DNA of 64,000 nt, from assembly GCF_963677035.1 (NCBI RefSeq), contig NZ_OY781472.1, forward strand, positions 3,129,658-3,193,657. Reading direction: 5' to 3'. The position numbers and the translations under genes are program-made. The notes beneath the pieces were generated by a model, which was not told the origin of the DNA, ran no database searches, and worked only from the letters and a program-made list of their open reading frames with translations. Source of the DNA: an uncultured Hyphomonas sp. GTDB lineage: Bacteria > Pseudomonadota > Alphaproteobacteria > Caulobacterales > Hyphomonadaceae. Positions 43,724 to 54,205 of this stretch are shown here, piece by piece; within the stretch, counting starts at the first letter, position 1; every line of letters begins with the position of its first letter.

Positions 43724-45073
43724 TTAGTCTTCGTCTTCCTTGAACAGCTCTTCGCGGGTCACGGTCGTGTCGGTCACGTCGGCCTCGCCGAGGATGTAGT
43801 CGACGACCTTGTCCTCATAGATCGGGGCGCGCAGCTGAGCCATGGCGTTCGGGTTCTTCTGGAAGAACTCGATAACTTCACGCTCCTGCCCCGGATACTG
43901 ACGGGCTTCCTGGATCAGGGCCTGCTGAACTTCCTGCTCGGTGATCTGGACATTGTTCACACGGCCGATCTCAGCGAGGACGAGCCCAAGACGCACGCGG
44001 CGCTCGGCGATCTCGCGATATTCCTTCTTCAGGTCGTCTTCAGACTTTTCTTTGTCTGCGTCATCGACCCGGCCGGCATCCATTTCCCGCTGCAGCTGGT
44101 CCCAGATCTGGCCGAATTCGGCTTCAACCATGTTGGGCGGCAGGTCGAAGCTGTGCGCTTCGTCCAGACGGTCCAGCAGGTCCCGCTTGGCTTTGCTGCG
44201 CGACGCCTGGTCCAGTTCGCCTTTCAGCTGGTCCTTGAGCAGACCGGTCAGCTGTTCGAGCGATTCGAGGCCAAGGCCCTTGGCGAACTCGTCGTCGATC
44301 TCGGCTTCCTTCGGCGCGCGCACTTCGTGCACCTTGGTTTCGAAGACAGCGGCTTTGCCTGCGAGATCCGGTGACGGGTAGTCTTCCGGGAAGCTCACTT
44401 CCAAATTCTTCTCTTCTTCAGCCTTCACACCGACGAGCTGCTCTTCGAAGCCCGGGATGAAACGGCCGGAGCCGATCACGATGGTCTGCTGCTCAGCGCT
44501 GCCGCCATCAAACGGTTCGCCGTCGATCTTGCCGACAAAGTCGACCACAACGGCGTCGCCGTCTTTCGCCTTGGCGGTCTTGGCGCGCGGCTCATACTGC
44601 TTGTTCTGCTCGGCGAGGTTCTTCAGCGCTTCGTCGATCTGCTCGTCTGCCACTTCGGCAACCGGGCGGGTGACTTTCAGCGTCTTCACGTCCACCGGCT
44701 CGAATTCCGGCATTACGTCGACATGCATGTGATAGGAGAGGTCTGCCTCGCCCTTCACCACATCTTCGATCTCGCCTTCCAGGTGCACATCCGGCTGGCC
44801 GGCCGGGCGCAGTTCTGCGTCCGCGATGGCTTGCTGGTTGGTCTCGTTGACGGTCTTGTCGATGATCTCGCCCATCAGGTCGCGGCCGAACATCTTGCGC
44901 ACGTGCGACGCAGGCACCTTGCCGGGGCGGAAGCCCTTCAGGTTCATCGTCGGGCGGATTTCCTCAATCCGGGCGTCGAGCTTGGACTGCAGTTCGCTTG
45001 CAGATACCTTGACGGCAAAGGTGCGGCTGAGACCTTCTGCCTTCGTCTGGGTCACTTCCATCGGTTCATTCAT
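43724..45073 (-). CDS. tig: Trigger factor
   Basis: Trigger factor is the ribosome-bound chaperone and peptidyl-prolyl isomerase. The 449-residue protein has the N-terminal ribosome-docking domain with GFRPGKVPASHVRKMFG (the GFRxGKxP signature), a central FKBP-type domain (VVVDFVGKIDGEPFDGGSAE ... GSGRFIPGFEEQLVG) and a long helical C-terminal arm. In most bacteria tig is followed directly by clpP and clpX; here those genes are about 8 kb away. ATG 45061 is an alternative start. Confidence 0.96.
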   Translation of the reverse strand: MNEPMEVTQTKAEGLSRTFAVKVSASELQSKLDARIEEIRPTMNLKGFRPGKVPASHVRKMFGRDLMGEIIDKTVNETNQQAIADAELRPAGQPDVHLEGEIEDVVKGEADLSYHMHVDVMPEFEPVDVKTLKVTRPVAEVADEQIDEALKNLAEQNKQYEPRAKTAKAKDGDAVVVDFVGKIDGEPFDGGSAEQQTIVIGSGRFIPGFEEQLVGVKAEEEKNLEVSFPEDYPSPDLAGKAAVFETKVHEVRAPKEAEIDDEFAKGLGLESLEQLTGLLKDQLKGELDQASRSKAKRDLLDRLDEAHSFDLPPNMVEAEFGQIWDQLQREMDAGRVDDADKEKSEDDLKKEYREIAERRVRLGLVLAEIGRVNNVQITEQEVQQALIQEARQYPGQEREVIEFFQKNPNAMAQLRAPIYEDKVVDYILGEADVTDTTVTREELFKEDED

Positions 45074-45385
45074 CCGTTCTGGCGATCAGGCCCGGTCATG
45101 CCCATCCGGCAGCCATCTGATCTGTGTCTGAAGGGGCGGCTTATGTCACACGGAAAACGGCGTGTCCACGCGGGTTCTGCGGGATTTTCAGCGGGCCAAA
45201 ACCGAGGCTGGGCCCGTCCGACTTCCCAGTGAGGTTAACAGTCCGGCTTCTTCCCGGCTGCCCAATATCCCGGCGCACCTGCTGTTTGAACGGTGTTCCC
45301 CGGAAAATTGACTGACGTGACAGGAAAAGCGCTTTCGTTTCCGCCCGCTCGCCTGCAGGCCTTACCGCAGATCGGAGACCACAAA
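45074..45385. other. Gene-free stretch between tig and the DJ-1 family gene
   Basis: About 310 bases between divergent genes, so it should hold both promoters. I see only a short palindrome GCCTGCAGGC near 45352 and a TTGACT at 45308-45313 without a convincing -10 partner. No RNA gene or convincing small protein. Confidence 0.4.
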
Positions 45386-46099
45386 ATGAACCCCTCCCCC
45401 CTGCTTGCAGCTGCTGCGCTGTCCCTTCTCGCCATCGTGCCAGCGGCGTCCGCCCAGACAGCGCCCCCGTCAACGGAGGCGAAGGCCAAGACAAAGACGC
45501 TCGCCATCGTGCTCTTCCCCCGCTTCGAGACGCTGGACGTGTTCGGCCCGGTCGAAATGTGGGGACGCCTCAATGACTACAAGATTGTCACCGTCTCCGA
45601 GCATGGCGGCAATGTGAGCTCGGCCCAGGGGATCGACACCGTCACCGACTATTCCTTCGAGGACGCGCCCCAGTTCGACATCATCATGATCCCCGGCGGC
45701 ATGGGAACGCGCACGGAAGTGAACAATCCCGTCATGCTCGATTTCCTGCGCAAGCAGGATGAAGGCACGGAGTACACGACCTCGGTCTGCACCGGTTCGG
45801 CCGTGCTGGCCAAAGCCGGCCTCCTCGATGGCAAGAAGGCGACCTCGAACAAGATGGCCTGGACCTTCGTGACCAGCCAGGACGACGACGTCCTCTGGCA
45901 GCCAAGCGCCCGCTGGGTTGAGGACGGGAAATACGTCACCTCGTCCGGCATCTCCGCCGGTATCGACATGGCCATTGCCCTGATCGAAGACATCGAAGGC
46001 CGGGAAAAGGCAGAAAACGTCGCCACGGTCGCCGAATACCTGTGGAACGATGACCCGTCTGATGATCCGTTTGCGGTGGAAATTACGGAGACAAACTAA
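45386..46099 (+). CDS. Exported DJ-1/PfpI family protein
   Basis: A 237-residue protein with a signal peptide (residues 1-23, cleavage after ASA) and a DJ-1/PfpI (GATase1-like) domain: LAIVLFPRFETLDVFGPVEM, IIMIPGGMGTRTE and the nucleophile elbow TTSVCTGSAVLAKAGLLDGK with Cys135. The pattern resembles isonitrile hydratase and the sensory domain of GATase1-AraC regulators. Export to the periplasm is unusual for the fold. ATG 45386 has GGAGA 7-8 bases upstream. Catalytic activity is not predictable. Confidence 0.85.
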   Translation: MNPSPLLAAAALSLLAIVPAASAQTAPPSTEAKAKTKTLAIVLFPRFETLDVFGPVEMWGRLNDYKIVTVSEHGGNVSSAQGIDTVTDYSFEDAPQFDIIMIPGGMGTRTEVNNPVMLDFLRKQDEGTEYTTSVCTGSAVLAKAGLLDGKKATSNKMAWTFVTSQDDDVLWQPSARWVEDGKYVTSSGISAGIDMAIALIEDIEGREKAENVATVAEYLWNDDPSDDPFAVEITETN

Positions 46100-46136
46100 T
46101 AGCGCCGGGGTCGTCCCCGCACGGGCCGACGCAGGC

Positions 46137-47048
46137 TCAGTGTTCCAACGCGAAATCCAGCGCGGCGCACACAGCCGCCACCTGCGCCCGGACGCAGTCT
46201 TCCGGCGTGACACGCGGGCTGTCAGGATAGACTTCGGTTGTCGTCTTGAACCGCGCATTCGTGATCGACGCGCACAGCGCAAGCTGCGTCAGCGGATACG
46301 CGATGATGCCATGGGAAATGACGGGAGAGCCGATGATCTCGCCCGTCTCATCTGCCGGGGCAATATGGGTCACGGGTTCGACAGCCGAAATGATGGCCTG
46401 CTGGAACGCAAGCTGCGGATCCTCGCTGTCGGCGACCAGATAGAAGCCGTCCGGAATGAGGCCCGGTTCATAGGCCACGCCGTCGCGCGAACTGAGGGCA
46501 GGCCTGAACTCGGTTTCGTCACTGTCGGTCGTCTCGTGCAGGTCGATATGAAGAAGGTAATCGCTTGAGGCGGACCGAACCCATTCCATCAGCGCTGTCG
46601 CCTCACGCGCCGGCCCGTCTGGCCGGAAATTGCGGTTCGGGTCGATGGCATCATAGTTCCACCGGTTGATGCGCTCATAGGCCCACGGGCTCACACACGG
46701 CGCCACCAGAAGGTTGACCCGGCCGGCATAGGCCGCGGCGGATTGCTCAAGAAAGGCAAGCGCCCCCATGACGCCGCTGGTCTCATAGCCATGCACACCG
46801 CCGGTCACGAGCGCCGTTGGCAGCGCGGGGTCTATCTCGCCGCCATGGAACGCATAGAGGTCGTAGACGTCGGCGCCATACTGGGTCCGGCCATAGGAGA
46901 CCCGTTCGAACCGCTCGGCCAGCGCATCCATCCGGGAAACGACGTCTCCGGCATAGCTCCGCTGCGCGGTTTGCAACGCCCGCCACTGGTCGCGCTCCGC
47001 CTCACCCCAGGGCTTCCCCGGAACGCCAATCGAAGGATCGAATGTCAT
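46137..47048 (-). CDS. M14 family zinc carboxypeptidase-like protein
   Basis: A 303-residue cytoplasmic protein of the M14 metallopeptidase fold. The zinc ligands HxxE and distal H are in VTGGVHGYETSGVMGALAFL and YLLHIDLHETTDSDE, with the substrate-binding INRWNYDAIDPNRNFRPDG typical of the succinylglutamate desuccinylase/M14 subgroup. It lacks a signal peptide. The target could be a small amidated metabolite or a peptide; no neighbour narrows it. Confidence 0.83.
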   Translation of the reverse strand: MTFDPSIGVPGKPWGEAERDQWRALQTAQRSYAGDVVSRMDALAERFERVSYGRTQYGADVYDLYAFHGGEIDPALPTALVTGGVHGYETSGVMGALAFLEQSAAAYAGRVNLLVAPCVSPWAYERINRWNYDAIDPNRNFRPDGPAREATALMEWVRSASSDYLLHIDLHETTDSDETEFRPALSSRDGVAYEPGLIPDGFYLVADSEDPQLAFQQAIISAVEPVTHIAPADETGEIIGSPVISHGIIAYPLTQLALCASITNARFKTTTEVYPDSPRVTPEDCVRAQVAAVCAALDFALEH

Positions 47049-47085
47049 GGCAATTGTTTCCTTTGTTTCTTTATACGGATCAGCC

Positions 47086-47172
47086 AGCTTCCGCTTGGGC
47101 TTCTAGTATCTGGCCGTTCAAATAGATCTGCTGAATAGACATGTACCGCGGAGCGGCACCTCGGCCGAGCAG
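47086..47172. repeat. tRNA-associated repeat, copy 1 (degenerate)
   Basis: About 87 bases matching copy 2 at 47246-47330 in the same orientation, including GGCCGTTCAAAT and CGGCACCTCGGCCGA. The first internal hairpin of copy 2 has decayed here, while the second is kept with one mismatch (GTACCGC/GCGGCAC). Confidence 0.7.
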
Positions 47173-47245
47173 CCCTGAACCTGTTTCATCGCGAAGCGCA
47201 GCGCAGCGGGAAACTTCAAAGGACTCATTCATTCGCTAACCCGCC

Positions 47246-47330
47246 GGCTCTCGCTTGCGCTTCGAGCATTCGGCCGTTCAAATCGATCCTCGATCGATTT
47301 GTGCCGCGAAGCGGCACCTCGGCCGAATGG
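47246..47330. repeat. tRNA-associated repeat, copy 2 with three-way-junction potential
   Basis: Directly abuts the 3' end of tRNA-Leu. Outer arms CATTCGGCC (47267-47275) and GGCCGAATG (47321-47329) enclose two perfect hairpins: nine-base arms at 47280-47288/47292-47300 (AAATCGATC/GATCGATTT) and seven-base arms at 47301-47307/47311-47317 (GTGCCGC/GCGGCAC). Together they can fold as a three-way junction. The outer arm overlaps the tRNA CCA end. Confidence 0.75.
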
Positions 47331-47412
47331 TGCGGATGAGAGGACTCGAACCTCCACGCCTTGCGGCGCTGGAACCTAAATCCAGTGCGTCTACCAATTC
47401 CGCCACATCCGC
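47328..47412 (-). tRNA. tRNA-Leu (anticodon UAG)
   Basis: On the minus strand the 85-base gene starts GCGGATGTGGCGGAATTGG and ends with the T-arm GGTTCGAGTCC and acceptor CATCCGC-A-CCA, the CCA being encoded. The anticodon arm CTGGA-TTTAGGT-TCCAG gives anticodon TAG. The long variable arm (GCCGCAAGGC) confirms the leucine class. The acceptor stem GCGGATG pairs perfectly with CATCCGC. Confidence 0.97.
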
Positions 47413-47550
47413 GTTCCGGGCGCACGTTTAGGCGAGAGCGCGCGCGGAGACAACGGGCCGATGCACTGAAACCTACGCTATAAATGGTCCATACATGGTG
47501 TATTCACGGTGTTGTTCATTGCCTGAGCGGTGGCTTATCCAACAGCCAGA

Positions 47551-48993
47551 TCAGCCAATCTCGCCATGCAGCGCGCTCAGGATATCCGGAACCTGACGCT
47601 CCAGGTCTTCCGAAATCAGGCCCGCGCCGACGCGGCGGCCCGCCTCGCCATGGATCCAGGCTGCCATGCTGGCCGCGACCAGCGTGTCGATTCCCTGCGC
47701 CATCAGCCCGCCTGCAAAGCCCGCCAGAACGTCGCCCGAGCCTGCTGTCGCGAGCCAGCGGGTTGCATGAATATTGACGACCGCGCCCCCGTCCGGCTGC
47801 GCGATGACGGTATCCGGCCCTTTCAGGAGAACGGTGCATCCGGCCCTGGCCGAGGCCTGCCGGACAGCTTCGACTTTGTTGGTGGCGGTCTCCAGAAGGT
47901 CCCCGAACAGGCGGTTGAACTCGCCGATATGCGGGGTCAGCAGGTCTGTCGGGCGCAGGCGCCGGAACAGCTGATCCTGTTGTGACTCAAACACAGTCAG
48001 CGCATCGGCGTCGAGCACGGCCCGGCCCGGTCCGTTCAGGATCGCTTCGACATTGGCCCGCGTCGCAGGCGTGATGCCCGCCCCCGGCCCCGCAACGACA
48101 ACCGACGCCGTCCGGATCGCTTCAGCGAGCTCTTCGGCACCGTCGACAGGCTTCACCATGACAGCGGTCAGCTGGGCAGCATTGACCATCAGCGCCGATG
48201 GCGGTGTCAGCAATGTCGCCAGCCCTGCCCCGATGCGCAGACCCGCACGCACGGCGAGGCGCGCTGCCCCGGTCGATGAGATGCCGCCGCTCAGCACTTT
48301 CAGATGCCCGCGGCTACGTTTGTGATCGGCCATGCCCGGTTGCGGCAGCAGGCGCAGCCACAGCGCAGGGCTGTTCTCCATGAGCCGTGTCTGTACGGGA
48401 ACGCCGATATTGGCGACCAGGACATTCCCGCAAAAGGCTGAACCCGGCCGCAACACATGTGCGGGGCGCAGGGCCGCAAAGGTGATGGTGCCCTCAGCAA
48501 GGAAGCACGGCCCCAGCGGCTTTGCCCGCAGGCCGCAAATGCCCGAAGGCACATCGATAGAGATCACCCGCCCGCCGCGCTGGGCCAGCTGCGCAGCGAT
48601 CCCGTCCAGCGGCCGGGACAGGCCGCCGCCAAACAGAGCATCGAGAACAAGGTCATGCGGCGCGTCGAGCGCCTCTTCCAGTGTCCCGACTTCGCCCTCC
48701 CAGAGCGCCGCAGCCTTCGCGGCATCGCCTTTCAGCTCGGCCACCGGGACCATGCAGTAGACTTTCACATCCCGCCAGAGCTTCGCCAATTTCGACGCCG
48801 CAACAAAGCCGTCGCCGCCATTGCCGCCGGGGCCGCAAAGCACCTGAATGGCGCCTTCCGGCCAGTTGGCATGAACGAATTCGGCAACGGCATCGCCGGC
48901 GCGCTGCATCAGCTCGAAACTGTCGAGTCCCTTTGCAAACACTGCCTGTTCGGCGGCCTGCATTTCCTGCGGTGTGAGTATTGGTCTGCCCAT
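47551..48993 (-). CDS. nnr: Bifunctional NAD(P)H-hydrate epimerase/dehydratase
   Basis: A 480-residue fusion that repairs hydrated NADH and NADPH. Residues about 1-215 are the epimerase (YjeF N-terminal) domain with VLCGPGGNGGDGFVAA and VISIDVPSG. Residues about 225-480 are the ADP-dependent dehydratase (YjeF C-terminal) with GHLKVLSGG, VLDADALTVF and WLATAGSGDVLAGFAGG. Both active-site regions look intact. ATG 48993 is chosen; the frame continues upstream to 49059 inside the adjacent phosphatase gene. Location near glnB-glnA is usual in alphaproteobacteria. Confidence 0.95.
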   Translation of the reverse strand: MGRPILTPQEMQAAEQAVFAKGLDSFELMQRAGDAVAEFVHANWPEGAIQVLCGPGGNGGDGFVAASKLAKLWRDVKVYCMVPVAELKGDAAKAAALWEGEVGTLEEALDAPHDLVLDALFGGGLSRPLDGIAAQLAQRGGRVISIDVPSGICGLRAKPLGPCFLAEGTITFAALRPAHVLRPGSAFCGNVLVANIGVPVQTRLMENSPALWLRLLPQPGMADHKRSRGHLKVLSGGISSTGAARLAVRAGLRIGAGLATLLTPPSALMVNAAQLTAVMVKPVDGAEELAEAIRTASVVVAGPGAGITPATRANVEAILNGPGRAVLDADALTVFESQQDQLFRRLRPTDLLTPHIGEFNRLFGDLLETATNKVEAVRQASARAGCTVLLKGPDTVIAQPDGGAVVNIHATRWLATAGSGDVLAGFAGGLMAQGIDTLVAASMAAWIHGEAGRRVGAGLISEDLERQVPDILSALHGEIG

Positions 48994-49000
48994 GTCGGGC

Positions 49001-49540
49001 TCATAGCACGCGTGTTGCGGCCTGGCTTCCGTATTCAGTGACGCGCGGCACGGCGCCACTGAAATCCACCTTGGTGATGGAACAATGCCCCGGCCTGAAC
49101 ACAGTCGTCCGTGCGTCCTGATCGATCAGGCTGACCACGGCATTGATGGCCACAAAGTGGGAGAAGACGGCAGTATTGTCTGGCAGGAGGGCCAGCACTT
49201 CGGCAATTTTCCTGCGCCAGGCATCATGCGCAGCGCCTTCATCCTGCCAGGTGCCGGCCATATAGGACCGGAGCCATTCGACCCGGTCTCCGACGCCCTT
49301 GGGCGTTTCGATCTCCGAAACGACGGGGTCTACCTGCGCGGTGACGCCGGCCAGACGCTCGAACGCTGCCGCGGTTTCGCGGCAGCGCTGCATCGGGCTG
49401 CTCACGGCGCTGCGGGCGCCAAGGTCAAAAAGTGACGCGGCGGCCGATTCGGCCTGTTTGTGTCCAAGTTCGCTGAGGCCCGGATCGGGGTGGTTGCCCC
49501 AACTCGCCGCCGCTTCTCCATGACGGACGAGATAGATCAT
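49001..49540 (-). CDS. Histidine phosphatase family protein, SixA-like
   Basis: A 179-residue branch-1 histidine phosphatase. The RHG motif is at the very start (MIYLVRHGEAAASWGN), followed by GLSELGHKQAESAA, SSPMQRCRETAAAFE and the second catalytic histidine in AVFSHFVAIN. SixA and relatives dephosphorylate phosphohistidine proteins, but other substrates are common. ATG 49540 is preferred, as the phosphatase motif begins there; an extension to 49603 is unlikely. It ends 7 bases before the nnr start and is probably co-transcribed. Confidence 0.87.
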   Translation of the reverse strand: MIYLVRHGEAAASWGNHPDPGLSELGHKQAESAAASLFDLGARSAVSSPMQRCRETAAAFERLAGVTAQVDPVVSEIETPKGVGDRVEWLRSYMAGTWQDEGAAHDAWRRKIAEVLALLPDNTAVFSHFVAINAVVSLIDQDARTTVFRPGHCSITKVDFSGAVPRVTEYGSQAATRVL

Positions 49541-50420
<880 letters not shown>

Positions 50421-50474
50421 TCCGGCGCAGCAAACAACACAATTCAGCAAATTTACAGATGGAGGGCATTTCCA

Positions 50475-51878
50475 ATGGCTGAAAACCTCATGAAGATCAT
50501 GAAGGACGAAGACGTCCAATACGTGGACCTTCGTTTCACCGACCCGCGCGGCAAGATGCAGCACGTGTCATTCCACAAGGACATGGTGGACGCAGACTTC
50601 TTCGTCGATGGCCAGATGTTCGACGGCTCGTCCGTCGCCGGCTGGAAGTCGATCAACGAGTCGGACATGCTGCTGATGCCGGACACGTCGTCGGCGATTA
50701 TCGATCCGTTCTTCCAGCAGACCACGCTCGCCGTGGTGTGTGACGTTCTGGATCCGATCAGCGGCCAGGCCTACAACCGCGACCCGCGGATGACAGCCAA
50801 GAAAGCCGAAGCCTATGTGAAGGCGTCCGGCGTGGGCGACACCGTCTTCTTCGGACCAGAAGCTGAATTCTTCGTCTTTGACGATGTGCGCTGGAGCGTT
50901 GAACCGCACAGCACGGGCTATTCCTTCGACTCGACCGAGCTGCCGATCAACACGGCCAAGGAATACCCGATGGGCAATATGGGCCACCGCCCGGGTCCGA
51001 AGGGTGGCTATTTCCCGGTGCCGCCGATCGATTCCGAACAGGACATGCGCAGCGAAATGCTGTCGGTCATGGCTGACATCGGCCTCGACCCGGAAAAGCA
51101 TCACCACGAAGTGGCTCCGGCACAGCACGAGCTGGGTCTGAAATTCTCGACCCTGACCGTGATGGCAGACCGCCTTCAGCTCTACAAATACGTCGTTCAG
51201 AACGTGGCGCATTCGTACGGCAAGACGGCAACCTTCATGCCCAAGCCAATGTACAAGGACAACGGCTCCGGCATGCACGTGCACCAGTCCATCTGGAACG
51301 CTGGCAAGCCTCTGTTCGCCGGGGAGCAATATGCCGGCCTGTCCGAAACCTGCCTCTACTACATCGGCGGGATCATCAAACACGCCCGCGCCCTGAACGC
51401 ACTGACCAACCCATCCACGAACAGCTACAAGCGTCTGGTACCAGGCTATGAAGCTCCCGTGATGCTGGCCTATTCGGCACGCAACCGGTCTGCGTCGATC
51501 CGCATTCCTTTCGGCGACAACCCGAAAGCCAAGCGTATCGAAACCCGCTTCCCGGATCCGATGGCAAACCCTTATCTCGCCTTCGCTGCCCTGCTCATGG
51601 CTGGCCTCGACGGCATCGAGAACAAGATCCATCCGGGCGATGCCATGGACAAGGACCTCTACGACCTGCCGCCGGAAGAAGCGAAAGCCATTCCGCAGGT
51701 CTGCGGCTCGCTGCGTGACGCCCTTGCGGCCCTCGATGCTGACCGTGAATTCCTCAAGAAGGGCGGCGTCTTCGACGACGACCAGATCGATGGCTACATC
51801 GACCTGAAGATGGAAGAAAACATGAAGTACGAACTCCACCCGCACCCGGTCGAGTTCGACATGTACTACAAGTATTGA
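50475..51878 (+). CDS. glnA: Glutamine synthetase type I
   Basis: GlnA forms dodecamers and makes glutamine from glutamate, ammonia and ATP. At 467 residues it has [42 protein letters not shown], the ATP-binding [18 protein letters not shown], and the adenylylation tyrosine in [10 protein letters not shown], so it is the GSI-beta type controlled by GlnE and PII. GGAGG lies 9-10 bases before the ATG. Confidence 0.98.
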   Translation: MAENLMKIMKDEDVQYVDLRFTDPRGKMQHVSFHKDMVDADFFVDGQMFDGSSVAGWKSINESDMLLMPDTSSAIIDPFFQQTTLAVVCDVLDPISGQAYNRDPRMTAKKAEAYVKASGVGDTVFFGPEAEFFVFDDVRWSVEPHSTGYSFDSTELPINTAKEYPMGNMGHRPGPKGGYFPVPPIDSEQDMRSEMLSVMADIGLDPEKHHHEVAPAQHELGLKFSTLTVMADRLQLYKYVVQNVAHSYGKTATFMPKPMYKDNGSGMHVHQSIWNAGKPLFAGEQYAGLSETCLYYIGGIIKHARALNALTNPSTNSYKRLVPGYEAPVMLAYSARNRSASIRIPFGDNPKAKRIETRFPDPMANPYLAFAALLMAGLDGIENKIHPGDAMDKDLYDLPPEEAKAIPQVCGSLRDALAALDADREFLKKGGVFDDDQIDGYIDLKMEENMKYELHPHPVEFDMYYKY

Positions 51879-51922
51879 TCGCACTTTCCGATCGATACAC
51901 CCGACATAACGGGGGAAGGCGG

Positions 51923-51946
51923 GGCCGGCACCGAGAGGTGCCGGCC
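51923..51946 (+). terminator. Hairpin downstream of glnA
   Basis: Perfect ten-base arms GGCCGGCACC and GGTGCCGGCC around the loop GAGA, 45 bases after the glnA stop. T residues follow only sparsely (CTTACCGTTT), so termination may be incomplete without the second hairpin at 52021. Confidence 0.65.
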
Positions 51947-52020
51947 CTTACCGTTTCAGCCATAAAGAAAACCAGGGATGCCCGGGTGCCCTTCCTCCTG
52001 GCGGTTCCATTCCCAAACGG

Positions 52021-52051
52021 AAACACCCCAGCCTGCTGGCCGGGGTGTTTT
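52021..52051. terminator. Bidirectional terminator between glnA and clpX
   Basis: Arms AAACACCCC-A-GCC and GGC-C-GGGGTGTTT form a long stem with a short loop. It is flanked by T residues on the plus strand and by the complementary A residues on the other side, so it can serve both convergent genes. Confidence 0.8.
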
Positions 52052-52080
52052 GAATCAGGCATTTAGAGAGGCGCGTTTGA

Positions 52081-53343
52081 TCAGCCGGCTTCAGGCTGGC
52101 TCTTCTTGGCGTGAACGTAAAGCGGTTCCGCCTTGCCATCGACCACTTCCCCACTGATCACGACTTCCTCGACACCACGCAGGTTCGGCAGCTCGAACAT
52201 TGTGTCGAGCAGAATACCCTCCATGATGGACCGGAGGCCCCGAGCGCCCGTCTTGCGGGTGATGGCCCGGCGCGCCACAGAAGTGAGGGCGTCCGGCGTG
52301 AAGGTCAGCTGAACGTTCTCCATGTCGAAGAGGCGCTGGTACTGCTTCAGCAGCGCATTCTTCGGTTCGGTGAGAATCTGGATCAGCGCTGCTTCGTCGA
52401 GGTCTTCGAGCGTTGCGATCACCGGCAGACGGCCGATGAATTCCGGAATGAGGCCGAAGCGCTGCAGGTCTTCCGGCTCCACTTCGCGCAGAACTTCGCC
52501 AACACCGCGGGCTTCGGCATCTTTCACCGTCGCACCGAAGCCGATTGAGGCAGCTTCGCCGCGTGCGGAGATGATCTTGTCCAGGCCAGCAAAGGCCCCG
52601 CCAACAATGAACAGGATGTTCGTGGTGTCCACCTGCAGGAATTCCTGCTGCGGATGCTTACGGCCACCTTGCGGCGGAACCGCTGCCACGGTGCCTTCCA
52701 TGATCTTCAGAAGCGCCTGCTGGACCCCCTCGCCCGACACGTCGCGCGTGATGGACGGGTTGTCCGACTTGCGGGAAATCTTGTCGATCTCGTCGATATA
52801 AACGATGCCGCGCTGTGCGCGTTCCACGTTGTAATCGGCGGACTGAAGCAGTTTCAGCACGATGTTCTCGACATCCTCGCCGACATAGCCGGCTTCGGTG
52901 AGGGTCGTGGCGTCTGCCATGGTGAAAGGCACGTCCAGGATGCGCGCCAGCGTCTGGGCAAGCAGCGTCTTACCGCAGCCCGTTGGCCCGACCAGCATGA
53001 TGTTGGACTTCGCCAGCTCAACCCCATCGGTTTTCCCGGCATGGGAGAGGCGCTTGTAATGGTTGTGCACAGCGACAGACAGGATCCGCTTCGCGTAGGT
53101 CTGCCCGATCACATAGTCGTCCAGCACATCGCAGATTTCCTGCGGTGTAGGTACCCCCTCCCGGGAGCGGACCAGCGAGGTTTTGTTTTCCTCGCGAATG
53201 ATGTCCATGCAGAGTTCTACGCATTCATCGCAGATGAATACGGTCGGTCCAGCGATGAGCTTTTTCACCTCATGCTGGCTTTTGCCGCAGAACGAGCAGT
53301 AAAGCGTGTTCTTGGAGTCGCCTGAGCCGTTTTGTTTGGTCAT
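52081..53343 (-). CDS. clpX: ATP-dependent Clp protease ATP-binding subunit ClpX
   Basis: ClpX is the AAA+ unfoldase of ClpXP, which in Caulobacter degrades the cell-cycle regulator CtrA. The 420-residue protein has the N-terminal zinc-binding domain ([23 protein letters not shown]), Walker [20 protein letters not shown], the pore loop [11 protein letters not shown], Walker [14 protein letters not shown] and the IGF-type ClpP-docking loop region. A perfect CtrA box lies 25 bases upstream of its start. clpP follows the same direction 125 bases upstream. Confidence 0.98.
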   Translation of the reverse strand: MTKQNGSGDSKNTLYCSFCGKSQHEVKKLIAGPTVFICDECVELCMDIIREENKTSLVRSREGVPTPQEICDVLDDYVIGQTYAKRILSVAVHNHYKRLSHAGKTDGVELAKSNIMLVGPTGCGKTLLAQTLARILDVPFTMADATTLTEAGYVGEDVENIVLKLLQSADYNVERAQRGIVYIDEIDKISRKSDNPSITRDVSGEGVQQALLKIMEGTVAAVPPQGGRKHPQQEFLQVDTTNILFIVGGAFAGLDKIISARGEAASIGFGATVKDAEARGVGEVLREVEPEDLQRFGLIPEFIGRLPVIATLEDLDEAALIQILTEPKNALLKQYQRLFDMENVQLTFTPDALTSVARRAITRKTGARGLRSIMEGILLDTMFELPNLRGVEEVVISGEVVDGKAEPLYVHAKKSQPEAG

Positions 53344-53367
53344 GCTGTCCTCAATGCCGGTTAAGGC

Positions 53368-53382
53368 TTAACGTGGTTTTAA
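53368..53382 (-). promoter_or_regulatory. Perfect CtrA-type box in the clpX promoter region
   Basis: The sequence TTAA-CGTGGTT-TTAA matches exactly the CtrA consensus TTAA-N7-TTAA, and a further TTAA half-site lies at 53361-53364. It is in the 125-base clpP-clpX gap, ending 25 bases before the clpX ATG, close enough to overlap a promoter. It is the only perfect match I found in the intergenic regions of this window. Confidence 0.6.
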
Positions 53383-53468
53383 GCGCCCAAACCCAGTTCC
53401 TTAACAGAACAATATGGGCATTGGCCTGCACTGCAAGTGTCAGGCCGCAATCCGCGGAAACCCGCGAT

Positions 53469-54092
53469 CTATTTCTCATCCTCTGCAGCCCGGCGTTCGA
53501 ACACCTTGTCGATGATGCCGAACTCCTGAGCTTCCTCGGCTGTGAGGAATGTATCCCGGTCCAGTTTCCGCTCAATCGCGTCATAGTCCTGGCCGGTATG
53601 CTTGACGTAAATCTGGTTAAGACGCCGCTTAAGATCAATGATTTCCTCGGCATGGCGCTCAATATCCGTCGCAACCCCCTGATATCCGCCGGACGGCTGG
53701 TGCAGCATCACGCGGGCATTTGGAAGGGCGAATCGCGCGCCAGCTTCACCGGCAGCGAGCAGAAGCGAGCCCATTGAGGCCGCCTGGCCAATACAGACCG
53801 TGGACACAGAGCAACGGATGAACTGCATTGTGTCATAAATCGCCAGACCAGACGAAACATAACCGCCGGGGCTGTTGATATACATGGCGATTTCTTTTTT
53901 CGGATTTTCCGATTCGAGAAACAGCAGCTGAGCCGTGATCAAGGCAGCCATTCCATCATCGATGCCGCCGGTCACAAAGATAATCCGCTCCTTCAGAAGG
54001 CGCGAAAAGATGTCGAACGCCCGTTCGCCACGGCTGGTCTGCTCCACCACCATGGGAACTAGGTTGAGGGCAGTCTGGTACGAATTTGACAT
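53469..54092 (-). CDS. clpP: ATP-dependent Clp protease proteolytic subunit ClpP
   Basis: A 207-residue serine protease that forms tetradecamers with ClpX or ClpA. The catalytic triad is visible: serine in [16 protein letters not shown], histidine in [12 protein letters not shown] and aspartate in [10 protein letters not shown]. The N-terminal [20 protein letters not shown] is typical. A gene for trigger factor, usually just upstream, is about 8 kb away on the same strand. Confidence 0.98.
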   Translation of the reverse strand: MSNSYQTALNLVPMVVEQTSRGERAFDIFSRLLKERIIFVTGGIDDGMAALITAQLLFLESENPKKEIAMYINSPGGYVSSGLAIYDTMQFIRCSVSTVCIGQAASMGSLLLAAGEAGARFALPNARVMLHQPSGGYQGVATDIERHAEEIIDLKRRLNQIYVKHTGQDYDAIERKLDRDTFLTAEEAQEFGIIDKVFERRAAEDEK

Positions 54093-54205
54093 AAGTCGGG
54101 CCTCGGGCGTCGGAAAAAGGAATCTCTACTCTGCCAGAACTGGCAGAATGGCTGATATTTGTCCACGCAGGCTGTACTGCAAGAGGCGATGGGCTGTGGA
54201 AAGCG

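Noticed and set aside
47225..47425. 66-residue open frame on the minus strand spanning the tRNA
   Set aside because: It is a read-through of tRNA-Leu and the adjoining repeat; the peptide is the familiar false product of a leucine tRNA gene.
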